DNA of 64,000 nucleotides from Corynebacterium resistens DSM 45100 (GTDB taxonomy: Bacteria > Actinomycetota > Actinomycetes > Mycobacteriales > Mycobacteriaceae), in contig NC_015673.1 in the NCBI RefSeq assembly GCF_000177535.2, forward strand, positions 1,364,001 to 1,428,000, given 5' to 3'. The notes beneath the pieces are model-generated. The model ran no database searches. It was not told where the DNA came from and was given only the letters and a program-made list of their open reading frames with translations. The translations under genes and the position numbers were made by a program. Position 1 is the stretch's first letter. Each line of letters starts with the position of its first letter. Below, one piece after another: positions 37,438 to 45,512 of this stretch.

Positions 37438-38112
37438 TTAGTGGCCGTAGTGCTCGTGCTGTGAGTTCTGCACACGCACTGGAATGTCCTTAAGTTCGTA
37501 GGTCTTGCCCTCGGAATCCTTAAGATTCAAGGTCAAGGTGTCACCGGCTGCAATCTCATCGGTGTTATCCATGATCATCAGGTGGTTTCCGCCTGGCTTC
37601 AGTTCACTCGTCTGCCCCGCAGGGATCTTCAGGCCACCCTTCATTTGAGCCATTACGCCATTGTTGGTCTCGTGAATCTCGTAGCGCCCCTTCAAGCTAC
37701 CGCTAACCTCGGTGATGGTGATCTCTTTATCCGAGTTGTTCTTGAAGGTGCCGAACACACCAGTCATCTTCTTTGAAGCTGGCTTTGCTGTGATGTACGC
37801 GTCCTGGAAAGCGAGGTCGCCCGATTCGATGGTCTTGCCACCGGCCATGTGATCATGCCCTTCGTGGCCCTCGTGGTCGTGCCCTTCGTGACCCTCGTGA
37901 TTCATTCCGGACTGTTCAGCTGCAGAGTTAGAGTCCGAGGATTTCGGGGCCTGGGCAGCATCGGATCCCTGCGTGACGGAGCTGTTTGCCGCATTCTTGT
38001 CGCCGTCCTTTTCACCCGGAGCGGAGCAGCTGGCGAGGGTCAATCCCGCAGCGGCAACGGTAGCAAGGGAAAGGGCGGCCAAGCGGTTACGGCCAAAGGT
38101 GGAGGTACGCAT
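37438..38112 (-). CDS. PCuAC-family copper chaperone lipoprotein
   Basis: This 224-residue lipoprotein (lipobox ASC in TLASCSAPGEK) has the PCuAC copper site as H(M)x10Mx21HxM: the histidine in YEIHETNNG, methionines in MAQMKGGLK, and HLMIMD. It also has a histidine-rich tandem repeat (HEGHEGHDH twice) before the domain, an extra metal-binding tail at the wrong end for classical PCuAC. Such chaperones deliver Cu(I) to cytochrome oxidase CuA. It is 49 bases upstream of the DyP gene and downstream of the small lipoprotein. Confidence 0.9.
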   Translation of the reverse strand: MRTSTFGRNRLAALSLATVAAAGLTLASCSAPGEKDGDKNAANSSVTQGSDAAQAPKSSDSNSAAEQSGMNHEGHEGHDHEGHEGHDHMAGGKTIESGDLAFQDAYITAKPASKKMTGVFGTFKNNSDKEITITEVSGSLKGRYEIHETNNGVMAQMKGGLKIPAGQTSELKPGGNHLMIMDNTDEIAAGDTLTLNLKDSEGKTYELKDIPVRVQNSQHEHYGH

Positions 38113-38219
38113 TGCGATCCTGCTTTCTGTTCTTTTGTTGTTGTTTTATTACTCGACGCCACGAGCAGCCACGCCACTCGTAAGGCATGGGGCCTATTGC
38201 CCCTATTGAGCGCGGGGTA

Positions 38220-38561
38220 TTACTGGGCTGGCCCCTGTACTGCGTCATTCGCAGCGGTGCCCTGGCCTGGAGCCGAGGCCGGTTCAGTGGCGGTGTTCTG
38301 TCCGCTAGCCGAACGGCTTGTCGTGGATGCAGAAGGCACAGGATTTTCGTCGCCGGCGGTTTCGGCCGGGGTCGTGGATTCAGAGGAAGTTTCCGTCGAT
38401 GGCTTGGTAACTTCAACCAAGCTCGGCTGGGTTGGCCCTTCAGTGACTTCACTAAATTCACGGTTGGAAGAATCGTTCTCGTGTGGAGGGGTGCAGGCGG
38501 CCAAAGCCACGCCCGCAGTGAGAGCGACCGCTCCAACAGCAGCCTTTTTGAAAACGCTCAT
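38220..38561 (-). CDS. Small Ser/Thr/Glu-rich lipoprotein
   Basis: This 113-residue protein has a signal peptide KKAAVGAVALTAGVALAAC with lipobox LAAC. The mature part is low-complexity (Ser, Thr, Pro, Glu, Ala) without a recognisable domain. It might be a spacer or accessory to the flanking copper proteins. The start is ATG at 38561; a longer upstream frame overlaps copC. It lies 14 bases after the copC stop, so it belongs to the same transcript. Confidence 0.75.
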   Translation of the reverse strand: MSVFKKAAVGAVALTAGVALAACTPPHENDSSNREFSEVTEGPTQPSLVEVTKPSTETSSESTTPAETAGDENPVPSASTTSRSASGQNTATEPASAPGQGTAANDAVQGPAQ

Positions 38562-38575
38562 AGTCGTTGACTCCT

Positions 38576-39175
38576 CTAGTCGTCCTTGAGATTTCGCCAG
38601 CGCGCGATCGCCATGACCAGCGCACCTCCGATAACGACGATACCGGCTACGGGCAGTAACCACCCAAGCCCTTGTAATGGATCCTCCCCCTGAGAGGAGG
38701 ATTTACCTGAGTCAGCGCCCTCCGTAGAGCCATTGCTACTGCCCTCGTTAGCTGTCCCCTGCGAGTCACCAGCCAGGTTGAACTTCACTGCGCCACGGGT
38801 CGCGTGCCCATCGGAACTGGTGATCTGGTAACCGATGGTGTACTCCCCTGGCTCAGCATCCTTCTGTTCTGGAACCTCAATGGATAGCGTCTTGCCGTCC
38901 TGGTGGGGCTTTTCCCGAGTGATGACCTTGCCATCCTTCGTCAAAGCAATGCTGTTAAACCCGTCTTGAGGAACACCAGAGAAAGTAAGGGAAATCTTAC
39001 GAGGAATTTCATTGACCGTACTGTTGACAGCCGGGTTAGACTCGACCACCCCATCATGGGCCACAGCCGGAGCAGCCAGAACCGTAGCGACGGTCAATGC
39101 CGTCGCTCCCGTCACTACTACCGAACGAGCCCATCGTGAGGGTGAACCACTAAGCCCTACAGCCAACTTCTTCAT
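38576..39175 (-). CDS. CopC-domain copper-binding protein with C-terminal membrane anchor
   Basis: This 199-residue protein has a signal peptide (TALTVATVLAAPAVAHDGV) that leaves His as the first mature residue, the copper(II)-binding histidine of CopC proteins. The CopC domain follows (VESNPAVNSTVNEIPRKISLTFSG, GEYTIGYQITSSDGHATRGAVKF), then a Ser/Gly spacer and a C-terminal helix (GLGWLLPVAGIVVIGGALVMAI). It would bind copper at the outside of the membrane. It is the first gene of the copper/peroxidase operon; the leader contains a hairpin (see 39199). Confidence 0.9.
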   Translation of the reverse strand: MKKLAVGLSGSPSRWARSVVVTGATALTVATVLAAPAVAHDGVVESNPAVNSTVNEIPRKISLTFSGVPQDGFNSIALTKDGKVITREKPHQDGKTLSIEVPEQKDAEPGEYTIGYQITSSDGHATRGAVKFNLAGDSQGTANEGSSNGSTEGADSGKSSSQGEDPLQGLGWLLPVAGIVVIGGALVMAIARWRNLKDD

Positions 39176-39198
39176 CGATATCCCTTCTGCTTATTTCA

Positions 39199-39240
39199 CC
39201 CATTTCGAAAATCTTTGACTCTCAAATGGGCTCGTATCAT
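39199..39240 (-). promoter_or_regulatory. Inverted repeat in the copC leader region
   Basis: CCCATTT (39199-39205) is inverted at AAATGGG (39234-39240), 24 bases upstream of the copC start. It may form an mRNA hairpin or be an operator. A -10-like TGATAC lies just upstream on the minus strand. Confidence 0.35.
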
Positions 39241-39280
39241 TCCACGCTTGGATCCGACGATGATTCTAGGCGCGGTACTT

Positions 39281-39296
39281 TTCGCGCTAGCGCGAA
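39281..39296. promoter_or_regulatory. 16-bp perfect palindrome centred on CTAG upstream of copC
   Basis: TTCGCGCTAGCGCGAA is a perfect palindrome about 105 bases upstream of the copC start. It could be an operator for the copper operon. It is also the same class of site (CTAG at the centre of a palindrome) as the one occupied by the composite transposon. Confidence 0.45.
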
Positions 39297-39656
39297 GCTA
39301 CAACTGTGTGAAAAATACCGTGCAGAATTCACGGAGGGTTTTCCGGACCCATTGAGTTAGTCGGATACAACATGCTTTAAGTTCCCGTTTTGAAAATGGT
39401 GTGCTGTTCGTCACAAACCGCGCCCCGCTCGCCAGCCCTGCCCACCAGCCACGCCCGCCAATAAATGAGATGAATCACGAAGCGGTGAGCACCAACTCCG
39501 CAGCATAGAGCCGGTCTAGGACAACCATCTTCGTTTTCTTCCACCTCAACGCCTTGGCTGCGGTCAAAACGCCTTGGCTGCCGCCAACAGGAAAAGCCGA
39601 ACAGACACTAAAACGCAGCACTTCGCGCACCACACCAGATACGGCTTCCAATGCGC
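39297..39656. other. Non-coding gap between the copper operon and the transposon
   Basis: No convincing gene is present in these 360 bases. A short minus-strand frame at 39564-39656 and a neighbouring frame (ending ...DRLYAAELVLTAS) are open but show no family features and look like remnants. A direct repeat of about 13 bases (ACGCCTTGGCTGC) occurs twice near 39549-39582. This probably is decayed DNA next to an integration hotspot. Confidence 0.4.
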
Positions 39657-39664
39657 GGGTTTGG

Positions 39665-40411
39665 CTAGGGTGTGTTTCCTAATGTGCGCAGCCAGGTCAG
39701 GATTGCACAGAGGGTGACGGCGGCGCGGTAGGTGGTTGCGAGTTTGTCGTAGCGGGTGGCCAGGGCTCGCCATTGCTTGGCCAGTGCGAAGGATCGCTCG
39801 ACGACGTTGCGGCCTTTGTAGAGGTCAACGTCGAGTTTTGGTGGCCGGCCGCCGCGGCTGCCTCGGCGCTGGCGGGCGGCGATGGTGTCGCTTTTCTCCG
39901 GGATGACCGCGGAGATGTCGCGACCGCGGAGCTGCCGTCGGATCGTGCCGGACGAGTACGCCTTGTCGGCGATGACCGCGTCGGGGCGAGTGCGAGGCCG
40001 GCCACGACCTTGGCGGGGGACGTGGATGTCGGCCAGTACTTCGGCCAGCATCGCGCCGTCGTTGCGCTGGCCGCCGGTGACCACATTCGCCAGCGGCCGA
40101 CCGCGACCGTCGACGGCACTGTGAATCTTGGTCGTCAGCCCACCTCGTGAGCGGCCAATGTCGTGACCAGCGGTTTCACAGTCCTGGGGTGGTCGATTCT
40201 TGTGATTCAACCGTGCCCCCTGTGTCCTGCTCGGGACGAGTTGTGTTTGTGCCGTGCTGATGAGCACGGCAGATGGTGGCGTCGACCGAAACGTTCCAAT
40301 CGACCTCTCCAGCCGCGTCGGCCTCAGCAAGGATGGTCTGCAAGATCCGGTCCCAGGTCCCATCACGGGCGTAGCGGGCATGCCGCTTCCACACCGTCTG
40401 CCACGGACCAA
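39665..40411 (-). CDS. IS5-family transposase, second reading frame (copy 1)
   Basis: This frame holds the C-terminal part of the DDE transposase: GGLTTKIHSAVDGRGRPLANVVTGGQ, the second catalytic Asp in VIADKAYSSG and the Glu in the NVVERSFALAKQWRALATRYDK motif. Its codons before about 40230 overlap the first frame out of phase and are not expected to be translated alone. A fusion with the first frame would need a +1 (or -2) shift. The stop codon is formed by the CTAG target duplication itself. Confidence 0.8.
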   Translation of the reverse strand: MVRGRRCGSGMPATPVMGPGTGSCRPSLLRPTRLERSIGTFRSTPPSAVLISTAQTQLVPSRTQGARLNHKNRPPQDCETAGHDIGRSRGGLTTKIHSAVDGRGRPLANVVTGGQRNDGAMLAEVLADIHVPRQGRGRPRTRPDAVIADKAYSSGTIRRQLRGRDISAVIPEKSDTIAARQRRGSRGGRPPKLDVDLYKGRNVVERSFALAKQWRALATRYDKLATTYRAAVTLCAILTWLRTLGNTP

Positions 40412-40641
40412 ACTCCTCGCGGGGCAGATCTCGCCACGGAATCCCCGTTCGATACCGGTAGGCGATACCCTCGACTACCTTGCGATTGTCGCGAAACGGA
40501 TGCCCCTGCCGCCCTTCATTCGAGGGCAACAAGGGTTCGATCCGTTCCCACTGCTCGTCGGTGAACTGGCGAAACCGTGACTTCGTCTGACCCATACGGC
40601 CACGGTCTCGCGAGTCACCGCTCACCTATGGGAGACACGCC
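39669..40641 (-). mobile_element. IS5-family (IS427-type) insertion sequence, copy 1
   Basis: This 973-bp element has imperfect terminal inverted repeats (GGTGTGTTTCCTAATG at the low end, GGCGTGTCTCCCATAG at the high end), flanked by CTAG on both sides. It encodes a transposase in two overlapping frames. It matches copy 2 at every position I compared in the coding parts except one codon (Glu here, Asp there in VIP-D/E-KSD). Near-identity implies a recent duplication or recent joint transfer. Confidence 0.9.
40176..40625 (-). CDS. IS5-family transposase, first reading frame (copy 1)
   Basis: This 149-codon frame holds the N-terminal domain (FTDEQWERIEPLLPSNEG, GIPWRDLP, FGPWQTVWKRHARYARDGTWDRIL) and the first catalytic Asp in VSVDATICRAHQHG. 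The likely real start is the Met in MGQTKSRFRQF about ten codons into the frame. It ends STTPGL, after which the second frame continues. Confidence 0.8.
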   Translation of the reverse strand: MSGDSRDRGRMGQTKSRFRQFTDEQWERIEPLLPSNEGRQGHPFRDNRKVVEGIAYRYRTGIPWRDLPREEFGPWQTVWKRHARYARDGTWDRILQTILAEADAAGEVDWNVSVDATICRAHQHGTNTTRPEQDTGGTVESQESTTPGL

Positions 40642-41442
40642 CTAGGGTCCCAGGATTCCGGGACCTGCAGCTCGTTGCTTCTCGACGGCCCGTACCCCGC
40701 CGCCACCTCGCTCTTCGGCGGCCCGAACACGACACCGGTCTCGGTGACGCGGTCGAACATGCCCCGGGAGACGAGGGTGCCGGCGGCGACCCCGTCGAGG
40801 TAGGCGGGTATCTGCGGGATGCCGGTGGTGCGTACGACCGAGGCGGGGCGCCTCCCGGCGAAGGTGCGCTCGCGGACGGCCTCCTCGACGGCCAGGCCCC
40901 ATCCGCCTTCGAACTCGCGCTTGGTGAAGTTCGGCGGTCGGTGGGTGGTCCACACCGTCTCGGTGACGGGGGCGAGTTCGAGGAGGAACTGCACCGAGGA
41001 CAGGCCGCCGCCGACGACGAGGGTGCGTTGCCTGGCGAAGTCCTCCTTGCGCACGTAGTCCTTCGTGTGGAGCTGACGGCCGCGGAAATTCTCGATGCCG
41101 GGGATGTACGGGTTGTCCCACGTGCCGGTGGCGTTGAGGACGAGGTTGGCGGTGAAGACGCGGTCGTCGACAAGCGTGACGGTGAGCGGGGGGCCGGGGT
41201 CGACGCGGCGGACCGGGGCGGGGCGGTTCATGGGCAGGCCGGGGAGGTCGGCGATGCCGTGGGCCTTACCGAGGGTGAGGGAGTCCTAGCGGTGCCGCCA
41301 GGCCAGCCTGGCCGGGGCCGTCGTTGGCGTCGAGGGCGAGGACGTCGCCGTCGGGTCCCAGAGAGTATCCGCGGCGGTGGAGTTCGTGGGCGGCCGCCAG
41401 GCCAGCCTGGCCGGCGCCGATGATGAGGGCGAGGTAATGCAT
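40642..41442 (-). pseudogene. Flavin-containing monooxygenase-like oxidoreductase, decayed
   Basis: The start MHYLALIIGAGQAGLAAAHEL is an FAD-binding motif. In another frame the middle and end of a related protein follow (DLPGLPMNRPAPVRR..., LVVGGGLSSVQFLLELAPV, TKREFEGGWGLAVEEAV). Near 41290-41315 a frameshift joins them, and an in-frame TAG replaces an expected tryptophan codon just downstream. A 22-bp sequence at the frameshift (41294-41315) also occurs at 41393-41414 within the FAD-binding motif. The 3' end is cut off by IS copy 1. At least three lesions make it non-functional. Confidence 0.85.
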
Positions 41443-41452
41443 GGTCACCCGC

Positions 41453-41567
41453 ATAGCCGAAAATGATGATATATAAACAACTGCCCTCGGCTTGAATATT
41501 TGTTGAGAATTGGAAAATGTGATGGCGGGCACAGGTGGGGGCTTGATAGGGTGATGTGCAACACATC
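41453..41567 (+). promoter_or_regulatory. AT-rich divergent region and operator-like palindrome before adh
   Basis: This is the only AT-rich stretch of the cargo (ATGATGATATATAAACAA near 41465). A -10-like TAGGGT (41547-41552) overlaps into the perfect repeat GATGTG-CAA-CACATC (41553-41567), which covers the expected start of transcription. That placement suits a repressor or activator site for the alcohol dehydrogenase. Confidence 0.45.
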
Positions 41568-41593
41568 AATCCGCTCTTCTGAAAGGGTCCGCC

Positions 41594-42625
41594 ATGTCTG
41601 CACCCACCTTCTTCCGCGCCGCCGTCGTCGAGGAATTCGGCCCCGAGGTCAACGTCCGCGACGTTGACCTGCCGAAGCCGGACCGCCACCAGGCGCTGGT
41701 GAAGCTCCACGCCTCCGGCGTCTGCCACACCGACCTCCACGCCGCCGAGGGCGACTGGCCCGTGAAGCCGGAGCCGCCGTTCGTGCCGGGCCACGAGGGC
41801 GTCGGCGAGATCGTCGAGCTCGGCCCGGGCGACCACGACCTCAAGGTCGGTGACATGGTCGGCAACGTGTGGCTGTGGTCCGCCTGCGGCACCTGTGAGC
41901 ACTGCCGCACCGGCTGGGAGACCCTGTGCAACGACGCCGAGTACGGCGGCTACACCGTCAACGGCTCCTTCGGCGAATACATGCTCGTCGACACCCGCTA
42001 CTGCGCCCGCATCCCCGAGGGCTCCGACCCGGTCGAGGTCGCCCCGATCCTCTGCGCCGGCGTCACCGTCTACAAGGGCCTTAAGGTCGCGGAGACCAGG
42101 CCCGGCCAGTTCATGGTCATCTCCGGCGCCGGCGGCCTCGGACACATCGCCGTCCAGTACGCCGTCGCCATGGGCATGCGCGTCATCGCCGTCGACATCG
42201 CCGACGACAAGCTCGAGCTGGCCAAGCGCCACGGCGCGGAGTTCACCGTGAACGCCAAGCACTCCGACCCGGCGGAGGCCGTCCAGGAATACACCGGCGG
42301 CGGCGCGCACGGCGTCCTCGTCACCGCGGTCCACGAGGCGGCGTTCGGCCAGGCCATCGGCATGGCCCGCAAGGGCGGCACCATCGTGTTCAACGGCCTG
42401 CCGCCGGGGGACTTCCCGGCCCCCATCTTCGAGATCGTGTTCAAGGCGCTGACGATCCGTGGTTCGCTCGTCGGCACCCGCCAGGATCTCGAGGAGGCGC
42501 TCGACTTCTACGCCCGTGGCATGATCAAGCCGACCGTGCACGAGTGCTCCCTCGACGACGTCAACTCCGTCTTCGAGGACATGCGCCACGGCAAGATCGA
42601 GGGGCGCATGTCCATCAAGTACTGA
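41594..42625 (+). CDS. Zinc-dependent alcohol dehydrogenase (AdhP/AdhA type)
   Basis: Intact medium-chain dehydrogenase/reductase, 343 residues, oxidising ethanol and other primary alcohols with NAD. The catalytic zinc ligands are in SGVCHTDLHAAEGDW and GHEGVGEIVELG. The structural zinc cysteines are in SACGTCEHCRTGWETLC, and the NAD-binding motif is SGAGGLGHIAVQYA. GAAAGG lies upstream of the ATG. Codon use is strongly GC-biased compared with chromosomal neighbours, so it was acquired recently. It is the only complete metabolic gene in the transposon. Confidence 0.95.
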   Translation: MSAPTFFRAAVVEEFGPEVNVRDVDLPKPDRHQALVKLHASGVCHTDLHAAEGDWPVKPEPPFVPGHEGVGEIVELGPGDHDLKVGDMVGNVWLWSACGTCEHCRTGWETLCNDAEYGGYTVNGSFGEYMLVDTRYCARIPEGSDPVEVAPILCAGVTVYKGLKVAETRPGQFMVISGAGGLGHIAVQYAVAMGMRVIAVDIADDKLELAKRHGAEFTVNAKHSDPAEAVQEYTGGGAHGVLVTAVHEAAFGQAIGMARKGGTIVFNGLPPGDFPAPIFEIVFKALTIRGSLVGTRQDLEEALDFYARGMIKPTVHECSLDDVNSVFEDMRHGKIEGRMSIKY

Positions 42626-42664
42626 GTGCTGTATGGTCCTACCACCCGACATAGGCTGAGCGGT

Positions 42665-44013
42665 ATGGACTACACCCCTTACAGCCTGCTTATCGACGTC
42701 GGCTGGATCTCACTTCTCATGATCATCGGCAACCTGCTGCGCAGGAAGATGCCGTTGTTCCAGAAGCTGCTCCTGCCGGCGTCGATCACCGCCGGCCTCC
42801 TGGGCCTGTTCTTCGGCCCGCAGGTGCTGGGCGTCATCAACTTCTCCGACCAGATTGGCACCTACACCGGCATCCTCATCGCCTTCGTCTTCGCGTCGAT
42901 GGCGTACGGCAGGACCTCACCCCCTCCGTGCGCACCGGTGCCCGCCAGATGTGGTCGTACTCCACCGGCATGTTCCTGGGCCAGTGGGGTCTGTTCGTCC
43001 TCCTCGGTGTCCTCCTGTTCAAGCCTTTCTTCGGCACCGAGGACTGGTTCGGCATGTTGCTGCCCGTCGGCTTCGTCGGCGGCTTCGGCACCGCCGCCGC
43101 CGTCGGCCACTCCCTCGAAGAGGCCGGCGCCGTCGCCGCCAGCTCCCTGGGCTTCACCTCCGCCACCGTGGGCACCCTGGCCGCCATCGTCGGTGGCCTC
43201 ATCTTCGCCAACTGGGGCATCCGCACCGGCCGCGCCTCCACCATGCCCGGCGAACTGCCGTGGGACCTGCGCTCCGGCTACATCGACAACGTCAAGGAGC
43301 GCCCGTCGATCGGTAAGGCGACGACGAACCCCTCCTCCATCGAACCGCTGGCCCTGCACCTCGGCTTCGTCATGCTCACCGTGCTCGTCGCCTACCTGGT
43401 CAACGGCTTCATCACCGGCATCTTCCCGAACGTGTCCATCCCGCTGTTCGCCATGTCGTTCGTCATCGGCCTGCTGGGACGCGCCCTCCTCTCCGGCCTC
43501 GGCCGCAAGGACTTCCTGGACAAGAACACCGTCAACTCCATGTCCGGAGCCGCGACCGACTACCTCATCGCCTTCGGTGTCGCGTCGATCGTGCCCGCCG
43601 CCATCGCCGACTACTGGGTGCCGCTGCTCGTTCTCTTCGTCCTCGGCGTCGTGTACTGCACGTTCATCTCCTTCGTGCTCTCGCCGGAGTCCTTCGGCGA
43701 GAAGTGGCTCGAGCGTGGCATCTTCTCCTGGGGCTGGGCCACCGCGGCCGTCGCCACCGGTATCGCCCTGCTCAAGATCGTCGATCCGAAGCTCAAGTCC
43801 GGCACGCTCAACGAGTACGGCGTGGCCTACGTCGGCTTCGCCCCCTTTGAGATCGGCATGACCATCCTTGCGCCCATCGCGGTGCTCGCCGGCCTCACCG
43901 CGGGCCTGGGCTGGGCGTCCCTCGTCGTCGGCGTGGCGGTCATCCTCGTGCCGATCTTCACGAAGAAGACGCCGGGCGCCGAGAAACGCGCCGCCGCGAA
44001 GGTCGGCGGGTGA
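42665..44013 (+). pseudogene. Sodium/glutamate symporter-like (GltS family), frameshifted
   Basis: The N-terminal part (MDYTPYSLLIDVGWISLLMIIGNLLRRKMP...) runs into a one-base deletion near 42912 (after AYGR). The rest continues in the next frame (DLTPSVRTGARQMWSYSTGM... to KKTPGAEKRAAAKVGG). Apart from that base the whole symporter is recognisable, with about ten membrane helices and GltS-like features such as GFGTAAAVGHSLEEAG. A single-base loss is the only visible lesion, so a sequencing error is possible. It lies 39 bases after adh and could form an operon with it. Confidence 0.85.
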
Positions 44014-44017
44014 TCGC

Positions 44018-44064
44018 CGGTACGTAAGGCCCTGCCGAGGCCCCGAAAAATGCCTTACGTACCG
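44018..44064. terminator. Bidirectional hairpin between gltS and the MmcQ/YjbR gene
   Basis: CGGTACGTAAGGC (44018-44030) and GCCTTACGTACCG (44052-44064) are perfectly complementary, 13 bp, with a loop containing GAAAAA. It lies between convergent genes, so it probably ends both transcripts. Confidence 0.7.
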
Positions 44065-44065
44065 C

Positions 44066-44452
44066 CTATCCACCTTCGTCCCGGCCGAACGTCGCCGGGT
44101 CGACCGGTCGCCGCCGGCGGGGCAGGCCCGCGGCCACCAGGAGGTAGGAGTCGGTGACCAGGTCGTGCAGGTACTGCGCGCCCTCCGCGAACACCCCGTC
44201 GCCCACCGAGATCCAGTGCCTCTTGTTCATGTGCCACCCCGGCTGAATCCAGTCGTGGGTGGCGCGCAGCATCTCCGCCTCGTGGGGGTCGGCCTTGAGG
44301 GTGACCACCCCGCGGGTGAGCATGGCGAACATCTTCCCGCGTACCTTCCACACCTCGATGTCGGCGTTGTGGCCGTCGAAGGGGAAGGTCTTCTCCGCGC
44401 CGGGCAGGTCGTGGCAGCGGGCGCGAGCGGTGTCGAACAGAGGGGTACTCAT
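44066..44452 (-). CDS. MmcQ/YjbR-family small protein
   Basis: This 128-residue protein of the MmcQ/YjbR family (cysteine-free CyaY-like fold) has segments GAEKTFPFDGHNADIEVWKVRGKMFAML, VTLKADPHEAEMLRA and HWISVGDGVF. Members are predicted DNA-binding or unknown. The ATG at 44452 follows AAGGTTTTC; a longer upstream frame is open but lacks family similarity. It is on the cargo of the composite transposon, next to IS copy 2, in GC-rich codon style. Confidence 0.85.
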   Translation of the reverse strand: MSTPLFDTARARCHDLPGAEKTFPFDGHNADIEVWKVRGKMFAMLTRGVVTLKADPHEAEMLRATHDWIQPGWHMNKRHWISVGDGVFAEGAQYLHDLVTDSYLLVAAGLPRRRRPVDPATFGRDEGG

Positions 44453-44539
44453 GAAAACCTTCCGTAGACTTGAGCGCGCAGGACTCAAAGTTCTTTCCCC
44501 TGAGTGGAACAGACTCAACTCTTGAGACGTTACTACTAG

Positions 44540-45512
44540 GGCGTGTCTCCCATAGGTGAGCGGTGACTCGCGAGACCGTGGCCGTATGGGTCAGACGAAG
44601 TCACGGTTTCGCCAGTTCACCGACGAGCAGTGGGAACGGATCGAACCCTTGTTGCCCTCGAATGAAGGGCGGCAGGGGCATCCGTTTCGCGACAATCGCA
44701 AGGTAGTCGAGGGTATCGCCTACCGGTATCGAACGGGGATTCCGTGGCGAGATCTGCCCCGCGAGGAGTTTGGTCCGTGGCAGACGGTGTGGAAGCGGCA
44801 TGCCCGCTACGCCCGTGATGGGACCTGGGACCGGATCTTGCAGACCATCCTTGCTGAGGCCGACGCGGCTGGAGAGGTCGATTGGAACGTTTCGGTCGAC
44901 GCCACCATCTGCCGTGCTCATCAGCACGGCACAAACACAACTCGTCCCGAGCAGGACACAGGGGGCACGGTTGAATCACAAGAATCGACCACCCCAGGAC
45001 TGTGAAACCGCTGGTCACGACATTGGCCGCTCACGAGGTGGGCTGACGACCAAGATTCACAGTGCCGTCGACGGTCGCGGTCGGCCGCTGGCGAATGTGG
45101 TCACCGGCGGCCAGCGCAACGACGGCGCGATGCTGGCCGAAGTACTGGCCGACATCCACGTCCCCCGCCAAGGTCGTGGCCGGCCTCGCACTCGCCCCGA
45201 CGCGGTCATCGCCGACAAGGCGTACTCGTCCGGCACGATCCGACGGCAGCTCCGCGGTCGCGACATCTCCGCGGTCATCCCGGACAAAAGCGACACCATC
45301 GCCGCCCGCCAGCGCCGAGGCAGCCGCGGCGGCCGGCCACCAAAACTCGACGTTGACCTCTACAAAGGCCGCAACGTCGTCGAGCGATCCTTCGCACTGG
45401 CCAAGCAATGGCGAGCCCTGGCCACCCGCTACGACAAACTCGCAACCACCTACCGCGCCGCCGTCACCCTCTGTGCAATCCTGACCTGGCTGCGCACATT
45501 AGGAAACACACC
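44540..45512 (+). mobile_element. IS5-family (IS427-type) insertion sequence, copy 2
   Basis: This is the same 973-bp element as copy 1 in opposite orientation, again flanked by CTAG (44536-44539 and 45513-45516). It therefore forms the right arm of the composite transposon. The terminal repeats and both transposase frames are intact. Confidence 0.9.
44556..45005 (+). CDS. IS5-family transposase, first reading frame (copy 2)
   Basis: Identical to the first frame of copy 1. It encodes the DNA-binding N-terminal domain and the first catalytic Asp (VSVDATICR), and ends STTPGL at a TGA where the second frame takes over. Confidence 0.8.
   Translation: MSGDSRDRGRMGQTKSRFRQFTDEQWERIEPLLPSNEGRQGHPFRDNRKVVEGIAYRYRTGIPWRDLPREEFGPWQTVWKRHARYARDGTWDRILQTILAEADAAGEVDWNVSVDATICRAHQHGTNTTRPEQDTGGTVESQESTTPGL

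Noticed and set aside
39564..39773. A 69-codon minus-strand frame across the left end of the transposon.
   Set aside because: It spans the junction with the IS, so its ends come from unrelated DNA; the same IS portion appears in a different chimeric frame at the right end.
41228..42652. A 474-codon minus-strand open frame opposite the alcohol dehydrogenase.
   Set aside because: It is a by-product of high GC at third codon positions of adh on the plus strand; it is Asp/Gly/Val/Ala-rich without any family features.
42665..44013. gltS as two separate membrane proteins.
   Set aside because: The two frames together make one full-length symporter and the junction is explained by loss of a single G; a second start is not needed.
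42862..44073. A 403-codon minus-strand open frame opposite gltS.
   Set aside because: It has low complexity (Glu, Gly, Asp, Arg) as expected for the antisense of a GC-rich membrane protein gene; gltS on the plus strand explains the sequence.
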